A stretch of 64,000 nt of DNA from positions 1 to 64,000 of the forward strand of contig JAMPCA010000008.1 of assembly GCA_023666425.1 (NCBI GenBank). The letters run 5' to 3'. The translations under genes and the position numbers were made by a program. Every line of letters starts with the position of its first letter. The stretch's first letter is position 1. The notes below the pieces were generated by a model. The model was not told the origin of the DNA. It ran no database searches and was given only the letters and a program-made list of their open reading frames with translations. Positions 29,768 through 38,662 of the stretch are shown here, in pieces. Source of the stretch: Muribaculaceae bacterium (GTDB lineage Bacteria > Bacillota > Clostridia > Lachnospirales > Lachnospiraceae).

Positions 29768-30793
29768 ATGGATTACAAGAATTCAGGTGTAGATATTGAG
29801 GCCGGATACCGGTCGGTAGAGTTGATGAAACAGTATGTGAAGGGGACGATGCGCCCGGAGGTGCTGGGAGGGCTCGGCGGATTTTCCGGCGCTTTCTCAC
29901 TAAAGGGGATACGGGATATGGAAAATCCGGTATTGCTGTCCGGAACCGACGGCGTGGGGACGAAGATTAAGCTGGCATTTCTGCTGGACAAGCATGACAC
30001 CATCGGCATCGACTGTGTGGCCATGTGTGTCAACGACGTGGCATGTGCCGGGGGCGAGCCATTATTCTTCTTAGATTATATTGCCTGCGGAAAGAATTAT
30101 CCCGAGAAGACGGCCTCTATTGTCAGCGGCGTTGCCGAGGGCTGTAAGCAGGCAGGCTGTGCGCTGATCGGCGGGGAGACCGCAGAGCATCCGGGGCTGA
30201 TGCCGGAGGATGAGTACGATCTGGCGGGCTTTGCCGTGGGCGTGGTGGATGAGAAGGACATCATCAGCGGGGACAGCCTTAAGGCAGGCGATGTGCTGAT
30301 TGGTCTGGCAAGTTCCGGCGTGCATTCCAACGGCTTTTCGCTCGTGCGCAACATTTTCCGCATGACGGAGCAGAGCCTGCGCACCTATGTGGATGAGCTG
30401 GGGACGACGCTGGGCGAGGCGCTTCTGACGCCAACCCGCATCTATGTGAAGGCGCTCTCCTCCATAAAGTCGGCCGGCGTGACGGTGAAGTCATGCAGCC
30501 ACATCACGGGGGGAGGCTTTTATGAGAATATTCCCCGTATGCTCCCGGAGGGGCGGCACGCGGTGATCGAGAAAAACAGCTACCGTATTCCCGCCATTTT
30601 CCCGCTGATGCAAAAGGAGGGAAATGTGGAGGAGCATGTGATGTACAACACCTACAATATGGGTCTTGGCATGGTGCTGGCCGTTGCCCCCGGGGACGTG
30701 GACAAGACGATGGAGGCAGTAAAAGCCGCGGGGGATACCCCCTATGTGGTGGGACATATTACAGAGGGTGAGAAAGGTATAACATTATGCTAA
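29768..30793 (+). CDS. purM: Phosphoribosylformylglycinamidine cyclo-ligase
   Basis: A 341-aa AIR synthetase of the PurM superfamily, closing the imidazole ring of AIR with ATP. Seen are YKNSGVDIEAGYRSV at the N-terminus, LSGTDGVGTKIKLAF, GGETAEHPGLM and SHITGGGFYENIPRM. GGAGGG sits just before ATG 29768; the frame is open back to 29543 but overlaps purE. It overlaps purN by 7 nt. Confidence 0.97.
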   Translation: MDYKNSGVDIEAGYRSVELMKQYVKGTMRPEVLGGLGGFSGAFSLKGIRDMENPVLLSGTDGVGTKIKLAFLLDKHDTIGIDCVAMCVNDVACAGGEPLFFLDYIACGKNYPEKTASIVSGVAEGCKQAGCALIGGETAEHPGLMPEDEYDLAGFAVGVVDEKDIISGDSLKAGDVLIGLASSGVHSNGFSLVRNIFRMTEQSLRTYVDELGTTLGEALLTPTRIYVKALSSIKSAGVTVKSCSHITGGGFYENIPRMLPEGRHAVIEKNSYRIPAIFPLMQKEGNVEEHVMYNTYNMGLGMVLAVAPGDVDKTMEAVKAAGDTPYVVGHITEGEKGITLC

Positions 30794-31416
30794 AAATTGC
30801 GGTGTGTGTCTCCGGCGGGGGCACAAATCTTCAGGCAATCATGGACGCGATCGACAATGGACGCATCGAAGATACCTCCATTGCGGTGGTGATCAGCAAT
30901 AATCCGGGGGCTTACGCGCTGGAGAGGGCGAACAGCCGCGGCATCCCGACGGCTGTTATCAGCCCGAAGGACTATGCGGACAGGGAAAGCTTCAATACAG
31001 CTTTTTTGGAGAAGCTCGATTCTTACGAAGTGGATCTGGTGGTGCTGGCGGGCTTTCTGGTGGTGCTGCCGGCGGAGATGATCGCGCGCTACCGCAACCG
31101 GATCATCAATGTCCATCCCTCCCTGATCCCCTCCTTCTGCGGCAGGGGCTGTTACGGCTTAAAGGTGCATGAGGCGGCGCTGGCGCGGGGCGTGAAGGTC
31201 ACGGGTGCGACGGTGCACTTTGTGGACGAGGGCACGGATACGGGGCCGATTATTTTGCAGCAGGCGGTGTGCGTGCAGGCGCAGGATACGCCGGAAATTT
31301 TACAGCGCAGGGTGATGGAGCAGGCGGAATGGGTGATTCTTCCGCAGGCGATTGACTGGATTGCAAAAGGAAAAGTGTCCGTAACAGACGGACATGTACA
31401 GATAGAAGGAGAATAG
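30787..31416 (+). CDS. purN: Phosphoribosylglycinamide formyltransferase
   Basis: A 209-aa formyltetrahydrofolate-dependent GAR transformylase. VSGGGTNLQAIMDAI, INVHPSLIPSFCGRG (catalytic region with the HPS motif) and GATVHFVDEGTDTGPII (catalytic Asp) are all present. Overlaps purM by 7 nt and is followed by purD after 2 nt. Confidence 0.96.
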   Translation: MLKIAVCVSGGGTNLQAIMDAIDNGRIEDTSIAVVISNNPGAYALERANSRGIPTAVISPKDYADRESFNTAFLEKLDSYEVDLVVLAGFLVVLPAEMIARYRNRIINVHPSLIPSFCGRGCYGLKVHEAALARGVKVTGATVHFVDEGTDTGPIILQQAVCVQAQDTPEILQRRVMEQAEWVILPQAIDWIAKGKVSVTDGHVQIEGE

Positions 31417-31418
31417 CT

Positions 31419-32693
31419 ATGAAGGTTTTAGTGGTTGGAAGCGGCGGAAGAGAGCACGCAATCGTGTCAGGCGTGGCAAAGAGTAAGCGGGTGGACAAGA
31501 TCTACTGTGCGCCGGGCAATGCGGGGATCGCTTCCCTTGCAGAGCTGGTGCCCATCGGTGCGATGGAGTTTGACAGACTGGCGGACTTTGCGAAGGAAAA
31601 GGAGATTGACTTTGCGATTATCGGTATGGACGATCCGCTGGTGGGCGGTATCGTGGACGTGTTTGAGGCGGAGGGCATCCGTGTGTTCGGGCCGAGGAAG
31701 AATGCGGCAATCCTGGAGGGGTCGAAGGCTTTTTCCAAGGATCTGATGAAAAAATACCATATTCCCACGGCCGCCTACGAGAGCTTTACCGATCCGCAGG
31801 AGGCGCTCCGCTATCTGGAGACGGCGAAGCTTCCGATTGTGCTCAAGGCGGACGGACTGGCGCTCGGCAAGGGCGTTTTGATCTGCAATACCTTAGAGGA
31901 GGCGAAGGCGGGCGTTGCCACCATCATGGAGGAAAGGAAGTTTGGGGATGCGGGCAGTACCATGGTGGTCGAGGAGTTTATGACGGGCCGGGAGGTGTCG
32001 GTGCTCTCCTTTGTCGATGGAAAAACCATTAAAATCATGTCCAGCGCGCAGGATCACAAGCGGGCGCAGGACGGCGATAAGGGCTTAAACACCGGAGGCA
32101 TGGGGACGTTTTCCCCGAGTCCCTTTTACACGGAGGAGGTGGACACTTTCTGCAGAAAGCACATCTACCAGCCGACGGTGGATGCGATGGCGGCGGAGGG
32201 AAGACCCTTTACCGGCGTGATTTTTTTCGGGCTCATGCTGACGGAAAACGGGCCGAAGGTGCTGGAGTACAATGCGCGCTTTGGCGACCCGGAGGCGCAG
32301 GTGGTGCTTCCGAGAATGAAGAATGATATCATGGAGGTCATGGAGGCCTGCGTGGACGGCAGGCTGGATACGGTGGATCTGCAGTTTGAGGACAATGCGG
32401 CGGTTTGCGTGGTGCTGGCGTCCGACGGCTATCCGGTATCCTACGAAAAAGGCTTTCCCATCGCGGGGCTTGAGCGTTTTGACGGCAGGGAGGATTATTT
32501 CTGTTTCCATGCCGGGACAGCGAAGGATGACGGGGGGCGGCTCGTGACAAACGGCGGCCGGGTGCTCGGCGTGACCGCCACCGGAAAGGATTTGAAGGAG
32601 GCGCGGGCGAAAGCGTATGAGGCCGCGGAGTGGGTGAAGTTTGACAATAAATATATGCGGAGCGACATTGGCCGGGCAATCGACGAGGTGTGA
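31419..32693 (+). CDS. purD: Phosphoribosylamine-glycine ligase
   Basis: A 424-aa ATP-grasp GAR synthetase. The N-terminus MKVLVVGSGGREHAI is the PurD hallmark; the ATP-grasp lids include LKADGLALGKGV and SVLSFVDGKT, and the metal site is in EYNARFGDPEAQ. It completes the purE-M-N-D set; purF, purL, purC, purB, purH are elsewhere. RBS AGAAGGAG. Confidence 0.97.
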   Translation: MKVLVVGSGGREHAIVSGVAKSKRVDKIYCAPGNAGIASLAELVPIGAMEFDRLADFAKEKEIDFAIIGMDDPLVGGIVDVFEAEGIRVFGPRKNAAILEGSKAFSKDLMKKYHIPTAAYESFTDPQEALRYLETAKLPIVLKADGLALGKGVLICNTLEEAKAGVATIMEERKFGDAGSTMVVEEFMTGREVSVLSFVDGKTIKIMSSAQDHKRAQDGDKGLNTGGMGTFSPSPFYTEEVDTFCRKHIYQPTVDAMAAEGRPFTGVIFFGLMLTENGPKVLEYNARFGDPEAQVVLPRMKNDIMEVMEACVDGRLDTVDLQFEDNAAVCVVLASDGYPVSYEKGFPIAGLERFDGREDYFCFHAGTAKDDGGRLVTNGGRVLGVTATGKDLKEARAKAYEAAEWVKFDNKYMRSDIGRAIDEV

Positions 32694-32698
32694 TTTGT

Positions 32699-33334
32699 AT
32701 GAGTAAGGGTATTATCTTTGATATGGACGGAACGCTCTGGGACAGCGCGCCGCAGGTGGCGGAGTCGTGGAATCTTGCGATGGGGCAGTGCGGCTATCAG
32801 AGGAAACCGCTGACGGCGGCGGACATACAGGGCGTCATGGGAAAGACCATGGACGATATTGCACGGCTGCTTTTTGCGGACGCGGATGAAGAAAAACGGC
32901 AGGAACTTTTGCGCACCTGCTGCCAGATGGAGAACGACTATTTGCGGGAGCACGGCGGCAGGCTTTACCCAAAGCTCCGGGAGACGCTTGCGGCGCTAAA
33001 GAGGGATTACAGACTGTTTATCGTGAGCAACTGTCAGGCGGGCTATATCGAGGCGTTTCTGGATTTTTACAGTCTGCATGATCTGGTGGACGACATACAG
33101 TGCTACGGGGATAACGGCAGGCCAAAAGCGGACAATATCCGCATAATCTGTGAGCGCAGCCGGCTGGAGGACGCGGTCTATGTGGGGGATATCCAGGGAG
33201 ATTACGATGCGAGCGCGGCCGCGGGCGTAAAGTTTATACACGCGGGCTATGGGTTTGGAACAGTAGATGCAGACGTGCCGGAGATACAGGCGCTTGAGGA
33301 GCTGGTGGAGCTTGTGCCGCATGTGCTTTGCTGA
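32699..33334 (+). CDS. HAD-family phosphatase (subfamily I, phosphoglycolate-phosphatase-like)
   Basis: A 211-aa haloacid-dehalogenase hydrolase. Motif I is IFDMDGT (nucleophile D8, acid D10), motif II is the Ser in FIVSNCQ, motif III the Lys in GRPKADN, and motif IV is YVGDIQGDYDAS. The helical cap lies between motifs I and II, as in Gph/PpaX. The substrate is unknown; nucleotide-related or damage-control phosphatase activity would suit its place after purD. GAGGTG at 32685-32690 supports ATG 32699 over the GTG overlapping the purD stop. Confidence 0.85.
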   Translation: MSKGIIFDMDGTLWDSAPQVAESWNLAMGQCGYQRKPLTAADIQGVMGKTMDDIARLLFADADEEKRQELLRTCCQMENDYLREHGGRLYPKLRETLAALKRDYRLFIVSNCQAGYIEAFLDFYSLHDLVDDIQCYGDNGRPKADNIRIICERSRLEDAVYVGDIQGDYDASAAAGVKFIHAGYGFGTVDADVPEIQALEELVELVPHVLC

Positions 33335-33346
33335 TGGAGGAAGGAC

Positions 33347-36058
33347 ATGGAAAAGGAGAACCGTATGGAGGGGAACGCGGGCCGGGAGCCTGCGCTTCAG
33401 CAGGATCTGTTGAAGGTGATTGCCGAGCAGAATAAGGAAAAGCTTTTAGAGTATGACGTGGCGTCGGACACGGCCGTGATCTATTATGTGAAAAACGGCC
33501 GCTTCGAGAAGGAGAATACGGTCGGAGATTATGTGAAGGGCAGGCATTTCGGGACGACCTTTATCCGGGAGGAGAGCCGTCCGGCCTATCTGCGCGCCTT
33601 TCGCGCCTGCCTAAAAAAGCCGTCCCACCGCATCGTGGACATCAAATGCGCTCTTCCGGGAAAAGCGGTGGAGTGGCACCGGCTTTACCTTGTCAGCATG
33701 GGAGAGGAAGAGACGCAGACCGTGCAAAAAGTCGCCGGACGTTTTGTCTCTATCCAGAAGGACAGGCAGGAGTCTGAGCGGATTTTAAGGCGGGCGGAGC
33801 TGGACGCCCTGACGGGACTGTACAATCACAGGGCTTTTGAGGAAAAAGGCAGGCAGGCCATCACCGCGGATTCTGCCTTTTTTATGCTGGACGTGGACGA
33901 CTTTAAGATGATCAACGACTCGCTGGGGCACGCGATGGGCGACAGTGTGCTTGCCCAGACAGGGAAAATCCTACAGTCCATGGTAAAGGGGCGCGGAATC
34001 GCCGGGCGTATGGGCGGGGACGAGTTTGCCGCCCTTGTGAGCGGCTTTTCCGACCGTCAGGAGGTCGCGGAATTCTGCAGGAAGCTGAGAAAAACCCTAA
34101 AGACCATCACCTTTGACATCGAATACTGTGCCTCCATCGGCGTCTGCACCGCGGACGGGAGGGAAATGGCGTTTGAGGACATGTACTATGAGGCGGATCA
34201 GGCGCTCTATGCCGCGAAAAACGGCGGGAAGAACCAGTTTGTGCTCTATGCGCAGATGGATGAGCTTCCGGGAAAGGAGCCGGGGGAACCTTCGGCTGAG
34301 GAGGTGGCGTTTGACCGGGCGGATCCGGCGGTAGTGCTTGCGCTCTTTGAAGAGTGTATGGCGCATCTGCGGCGGGAGGATTTTTACACGGGAGCCTCAA
34401 AGGTGCAGGAGCTTCTTTTGGATTTCTTCGATGCGGACTGTATCGTGTGCATCCGCTGGCAGGACGGCTGCTGTCTGGGAGTTGAGGAATGCCATAAGGA
34501 GCCGGCAGGCATGACGGCGAGGCTTTTGACGGACGCGGCGGAGAAGAATGGCGATTTTTATCTGCGAAAGCTCCTCACCGGGGGACGTCTGTATGTGGAC
34601 AATGTCAAGAACATAAAGGAGAGTTACCCGAAGCAGTACGAGCGTCTGACGGGGTGCCGGGTCTGGTCAGTGATGGGGCATGAGCTGCAGGCAGGGCTTT
34701 ACAGCGAGGGGCTGCTTTTTGCGGCCAATCCCCGCAAGAATGTGGAGAATGGCGGGATTTTACATATGCTCGCGGATTATCTGGCGGCGCGGTGCAGATA
34801 CCAGCGGCTGTTGGAGCAGCAGGAGTTCGACGCGACCCACGATCATCTGACGGGGCTTTGGAGCCGCAACAGTTATGTTCTTTTTTCCAACCGGGGCAGC
34901 GACGAGGACTATGACGCCATGGGCATCGTGACGACGGACGTGGTGGGGCTGGCCGGGTACAATAAGGAGTTTGGCTATCTAAACGGCAGCAAGCGTCTGG
35001 TGGAGGCCGCGCGGATGCTGGAGGACATCTTTGAGGGATACCGGATTTTCCGCTTTGACGAGGACGAGATGCTTGCCTTTTGCCCCAATGTAGAAAAATC
35101 GGATTTCATGCTGATGGTACGCTGTCTGCAGGAGAAGGCGGAGGAGCTGGCATTTCCTCTGGCTGTGGGTTACAGCTGGAGCAGCCATGTGGATATACAC
35201 GGACAGCTCGCGGAGTCCGAGGTGGTTATGAATAACGACAAGCTTCGCCTGATGCGCGGCGTGCAGACCGCAGAGCGCGTCGAGCAGTCGGTCATCGACG
35301 AGGTGGCGAGAATGACGCGGGCGGGACAGTATCTGGTGTATCTGCAGCCGAAGGTATCGGTCAGGGAGGGGCGCACCGTGGGGGCGGAGGCGCTGATCCG
35401 CCTGATGGATCCGGATATCGGGCTTGTGAGCCCGACGGTATTTATTCCGGTGCTGGAGCGCTACAATATTATTCACATGGTGGATCTGTTCGTGCTGGAA
35501 GAGGTATTCAAGTACCAGCGGAACGCCCTGGACGAGGGACGCCCGGCAGTGCCGATCTCGGTCAATTTTTCAAAGCTTACGATTTTACAGCCGGATTTGA
35601 TCGAGCGGGTGCGTGAACTGACGCTTAAGTACGATCTGCCGGAGGGACTGATCGTGATTGAGGTGACGGAGACAGTGGGGGACATGGATCATGTCGTGGT
35701 GGACAGTGTGGCGAACAGTCTGCGAACGATGGGCTTTGCGCTGTCGATGGACGATTTCGGTTCCCATTATTCCAATCTGGCAACGCTGATCCAGTATGAT
35801 TTTGATTCGGCAAAGATTGACCGCTCCATGGTCACGGAGGTGACTACGAACCACAAGAGCCGGGTGGTATTAAACTACATGACGGCGCTTATCAGCGAGC
35901 TGGGAATCAAATGCATCGTGGAGGGAATCGAGACAAAGGAGCAGGTGGAGGTTCTTAAGGAGACAAAGTGCGATATCATTCAGGGCTTTTATTTCGGAAA
36001 ACCTGTGCCCATGGACGATTTTTTCCACCGGTTTATGAAGGAGAGCCATAGGGGATGA
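33347..36058 (+). CDS. Cyclic-di-GMP enzyme with two GGDEF domains and an EAL domain
   Basis: A 903-aa soluble protein. Order: PAS-like N-terminus (1-145), first GGDEF domain with intact GGDEF near residue 223, a GAF-like region (310-490), a second GGDEF-type domain that has lost its signature (FRFDEDEML where GGDEF should be), and an EAL domain from about 650. In the EAL domain EAL (about 681), SVNFSK, IEVTET, KIDRSM, VEGIET and QGFYFGKPV are present. The loop-6 motif reads DDFGSHYSNL rather than DDFGTGYSSL, which could alter activity. No RxxD inhibitory site precedes the first GGDEF. It may both make and break c-di-GMP. Its last 4 nt overlap the response-regulator gene. Confidence 0.9.
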   Translation: MEKENRMEGNAGREPALQQDLLKVIAEQNKEKLLEYDVASDTAVIYYVKNGRFEKENTVGDYVKGRHFGTTFIREESRPAYLRAFRACLKKPSHRIVDIKCALPGKAVEWHRLYLVSMGEEETQTVQKVAGRFVSIQKDRQESERILRRAELDALTGLYNHRAFEEKGRQAITADSAFFMLDVDDFKMINDSLGHAMGDSVLAQTGKILQSMVKGRGIAGRMGGDEFAALVSGFSDRQEVAEFCRKLRKTLKTITFDIEYCASIGVCTADGREMAFEDMYYEADQALYAAKNGGKNQFVLYAQMDELPGKEPGEPSAEEVAFDRADPAVVLALFEECMAHLRREDFYTGASKVQELLLDFFDADCIVCIRWQDGCCLGVEECHKEPAGMTARLLTDAAEKNGDFYLRKLLTGGRLYVDNVKNIKESYPKQYERLTGCRVWSVMGHELQAGLYSEGLLFAANPRKNVENGGILHMLADYLAARCRYQRLLEQQEFDATHDHLTGLWSRNSYVLFSNRGSDEDYDAMGIVTTDVVGLAGYNKEFGYLNGSKRLVEAARMLEDIFEGYRIFRFDEDEMLAFCPNVEKSDFMLMVRCLQEKAEELAFPLAVGYSWSSHVDIHGQLAESEVVMNNDKLRLMRGVQTAERVEQSVIDEVARMTRAGQYLVYLQPKVSVREGRTVGAEALIRLMDPDIGLVSPTVFIPVLERYNIIHMVDLFVLEEVFKYQRNALDEGRPAVPISVNFSKLTILQPDLIERVRELTLKYDLPEGLIVIEVTETVGDMDHVVVDSVANSLRTMGFALSMDDFGSHYSNLATLIQYDFDSAKIDRSMVTEVTTNHKSRVVLNYMTALISELGIKCIVEGIETKEQVEVLKETKCDIIQGFYFGKPVPMDDFFHRFMKESHRG

Positions 36059-36747
36059 ATGCGAGAATACTGGTGGTGGACGACGAGCGGGAGATTGCGG
36101 ATCTGGTGGAGCTCTACCTTGTGAATGAGGGCTTTTCGGTCGTGAAATGCTATGACGGGGAGAGTGCCAGACGGGAGTTTGCAGGAGAGGAATTTGACCT
36201 TGCCATTTTAGATGTGATGCTGCCGGATGCGGACGGTTTTGCGCTGTGCAGGGAGATTCGCAAAACCCATATCTATCCGATCATCATGCTGACGGCAAAG
36301 GTGGAGACAACGGATAAAATCGGCGGTCTGGCCATAGGTGCGGACGACTATGTGACCAAACCCTTTAATCCGGTGGAGCTTCTGGCGAGGGTCAAAAGCC
36401 AGCTGAGACGCTACCGGCAGTATAATGGCGCCGGGGAGCCGGAGGAGATTAAGGAGTACCACATCCGGGGGCTTTCGATTTCGAAGGAGTGCCACCAGTG
36501 CAGCGTGAACGGGGAGCTTCTCTCCCTGACGCCCATTGAGTTTGGGGTGATCTGGTATCTCTGTGCACATCAGGGGAAGGTCGTCTCCTCGGAGGAGCTT
36601 TATGAGGCGGTCTGGGGCGAGCGTTATCTAAACAGCAACAATACGGTCATGGCTCACATTGCGCGGATTCGGGAGAAAATGCATGAGCAGGCGAGAAATC
36701 CAAAGATTATCCAGACGGTCTGGGGTGTGGGCTATACGATTGCGTAG
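36055..36747 (+). CDS. OmpR/VanR-type response regulator
   Basis: A 230-aa regulator with a receiver domain (VVDDERE acidic pair, phospho-acceptor Asp in LAILDVMLPDADG, Lys in YVTKPFNP) and a C-terminal winged-helix DNA-binding domain. The receiver and spacing resemble the VanR branch. It overlaps the c-di-GMP gene by 4 nt (ATGA) and precedes its kinase partner by 18 nt, so the three genes are very likely translated from one mRNA. Confidence 0.93.
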   Translation: MNARILVVDDEREIADLVELYLVNEGFSVVKCYDGESARREFAGEEFDLAILDVMLPDADGFALCREIRKTHIYPIIMLTAKVETTDKIGGLAIGADDYVTKPFNPVELLARVKSQLRRYRQYNGAGEPEEIKEYHIRGLSISKECHQCSVNGELLSLTPIEFGVIWYLCAHQGKVVSSEELYEAVWGERYLNSNNTVMAHIARIREKMHEQARNPKIIQTVWGVGYTIA

Positions 36748-36765
36748 GGCGGGAGGTGTGTGCGC

Positions 36766-37845
36766 GTGAAAAAGAATCAGGCAAATCTGGCACAGCGTCT
36801 GGTGCAGCAGTATCTTCTCACGCTTCTGGCTCTTGCGGGGGTGCTGATTGTATTTGCCTACGGTATGCGGCGGCTCTGCCTGTCCAAAATCTGGTACGGC
36901 AATGAGAGATGGTATCCATTGCTTTCCCGGATCAATGAAAACTTTATGGACATGCTTGTGATAGTCTGTCTGTCGCTCTGGCTGTTCGTGACCATTGTGT
37001 TTGCGGTGCGCATCTGGCTGTACCTGCGGGAGGTGATCATCGCCTCGGAGCGGATGGCGCTCTACACCGACAGACCCGTGCGCATGAGCGCGGGGCTCAA
37101 GGAGGTGCAGGACGAACTCAACAATGTGCGGCTCATGGTGCAGGAAAATGAGCGGCGGGCAAAAGAGGCGGAGCAGAGGAAGAACGACCTCATTGTCTAT
37201 CTGGCACATGATTTAAAAACGCCGCTGACCAGCGTGACCGGTTATCTGACCCTGCTTAGGGACGAACCGCAGCTTCCGCAGGAGCTTCGGGCGCGCTATA
37301 CCGGGATCGCTTATGAGAAGGCTCTGCGCCTGGAGCAGCTTATCAATGAATTTTTTGACATTACGAGATTGAATCTGACGACGATCGTGCTGGAAAAACA
37401 GCCGGTGAAACTCGACCGTATGCTGGAGCAGCTGGCCAGCGAATTTTTGCCGGTCATGGAAGAGAAAAATCTGCGCTGGCAGCTTTCGCTGCAGCCGGAG
37501 GTGGTGATCTCCTGCGACCCGGATAAGCTGCAGAGGGTGTTCGATAACCTGATACGCAACGCCTGCTTTTATTCTTACCCGGACAGCGGGATTTCGCTGT
37601 ACATGGCAGTGGTGGACGGCCGGGCGTTTATCCGGCTGGAAAACCCGGGACGGACGATTCCGCCGGAAAAGCTTTCCCGCATCTTCGAACAGTTCTACCG
37701 CCTGGACGATTCCAGAAGCACCTCCACCGGAGGAGCCGGGCTTGGGCTTGCCATCGCAAAGGAAATCGTCGTCCTCCATGGCGGGCACATCGAGGCGGAA
37801 AGTGAAAACGGGCGCGTGGTCTTCTGCGTGTGGCTGCCGCTGTAG
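36766..37845 (+). CDS. VanS-type sensor histidine kinase
   Basis: A 359-aa membrane kinase with two N-terminal helices (about 17-40 and 62-85) around a short loop, a linker, then the dimerisation domain with LAHDLKTPLTSVTGYL (phospho-accepting His), N-box DNLIRNACFYS, and the G-boxes ending STGGAGLGLAIAKEIV. GGAGG at 36752-36756 is 9 nt from GTG 36766 and only 3 nt from GTG 36760, so I take the former. The short sensor loop is like VanS. No cell-wall resistance genes are adjacent, so its signal is unknown. Confidence 0.92.
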   Translation: MKKNQANLAQRLVQQYLLTLLALAGVLIVFAYGMRRLCLSKIWYGNERWYPLLSRINENFMDMLVIVCLSLWLFVTIVFAVRIWLYLREVIIASERMALYTDRPVRMSAGLKEVQDELNNVRLMVQENERRAKEAEQRKNDLIVYLAHDLKTPLTSVTGYLTLLRDEPQLPQELRARYTGIAYEKALRLEQLINEFFDITRLNLTTIVLEKQPVKLDRMLEQLASEFLPVMEEKNLRWQLSLQPEVVISCDPDKLQRVFDNLIRNACFYSYPDSGISLYMAVVDGRAFIRLENPGRTIPPEKLSRIFEQFYRLDDSRSTSTGGAGLGLAIAKEIVVLHGGHIEAESENGRVVFCVWLPL

Positions 37846-37849
37846 AGCG

Positions 37850-38158
37850 TTAATTTGAAAATAGTTTTGTATATTCCGTCTGTGTATCTGCAATATGGTA
37901 CACATACAGAGTCTCATCAATGATACGGTATATGGCAACATGTTTTTTACAGATTAGCATTCGATAACCTTGCTCGTTCAGCCAGTCATCAGGTGTAAAA
38001 GAGCCGGAATTTGGAAATTGCTCCAGCCTTTCAATCGCATCTAAAATATGGTCGCTGACTTCCAGTGCCGTCTGTACATCAAACTGCAGAATATAATAAT
38101 CTTCTATTTTTTTCAGATCTTCCCATGCGGAAGGTAAAATTTCTACTTTATATTTCAC
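37850..38158 (-). CDS. ParE/RelE-superfamily toxin
   Basis: A 102-aa basic protein with the ParE pattern: KYKVEILPSAWEDLKKIEDYY, a helix pair, LERLEQFPNSG-type segment, then YRMLICKKHVAIYRIIDETLYVYHIADTQTEY. ParE toxins poison gyrase and RelE toxins cleave mRNA; the sequence here fits ParE best. The start is a GTG inside the last 11 nt of the antitoxin gene; the open frame further upstream is only the antitoxin read in another frame. The toxin stop codon lies 4 nt from the convergent kinase gene. Confidence 0.85.
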   Translation of the reverse strand: MKYKVEILPSAWEDLKKIEDYYILQFDVQTALEVSDHILDAIERLEQFPNSGSFTPDDWLNEQGYRMLICKKHVAIYRIIDETLYVYHIADTQTEYTKLFSN

Positions 38159-38414
38159 GGGCTCTTTCCCTGAGGCTCTTTCTCGCTTCTGATACACTGA
38201 CGGTTGGCTTTTGGTCAATTCTTTCCTGCTCTGCCTGAAGCACTTTTGACCGGAGCTGTAAAATCTGCTCACGTTTCTCAAATGCATCGAGGCTCATCAG
38301 CACGGTATCACCTTCTCCGTTTTTGGTGATATAAATGGGCTCTTTTGTTTCCCTTGCCAGTGCAGATATGGAGGCGTAATCATTTTTCAGTGTTGCGGAT
38401 GCCTTTATAATCAT
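38148..38414 (-). CDS. Phd/YefM-family antitoxin
   Basis: An 88-aa antitoxin with the Phd/YefM N-terminal DNA-binding fold (MIIKASATLKNDYASISALARETKEPIYITKNGEGD split by the typical turn, then TVLMSLDAFEKRE) and a charged C-terminal toxin-binding tail. AAAGGCGGG lies 6 nt before ATG 38414; an ATG seven codons earlier lies upstream of this RBS. A promoter is seen at 38462-38490. It should repress its own operon and neutralise the toxin downstream. Confidence 0.87.
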   Translation of the reverse strand: MIIKASATLKNDYASISALARETKEPIYITKNGEGDTVLMSLDAFEKREQILQLRSKVLQAEQERIDQKPTVSVSEARKSLRERAREI

Positions 38415-38461
38415 AATTTCCCGCCTTTCGGTCATTTTTAATAATCAATCAGTTCAAAATA

Positions 38462-38490
38462 ATTATACTGTTAGAATGAAATGAAGTAAA
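38462..38490 (-). promoter_or_regulatory. Promoter of the toxin-antitoxin pair
   Basis: Read on the minus strand: TTTACT (38490-38485), 17-bp spacer, TATAAT (38467-38462), about 48 bp before the antitoxin start. Confidence 0.65.
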
Positions 38491-38662
38491 GGTATATTTT
38501 TGAATATCCAAATTTAAGAAATCAGTAAGAATTCGTAAGAAAAAACGGAAGATTTATAAGATCCTGTCCTGCTATAATTTATGCAGGGTAAAGCATTCGC
38601 TTATCCAGTGTAAAGTTTTCGGGATTGCTCCCGGCAAAAACATAGGATTAGGAGTGGTAAGA

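Noticed and set aside
36055-37845. A vancomycin-resistance locus
   Set aside because: The VanR/VanS- and VanZ-like proteins are not accompanied by vanH, vanA or vanX homologues. The likeness is one of family only.
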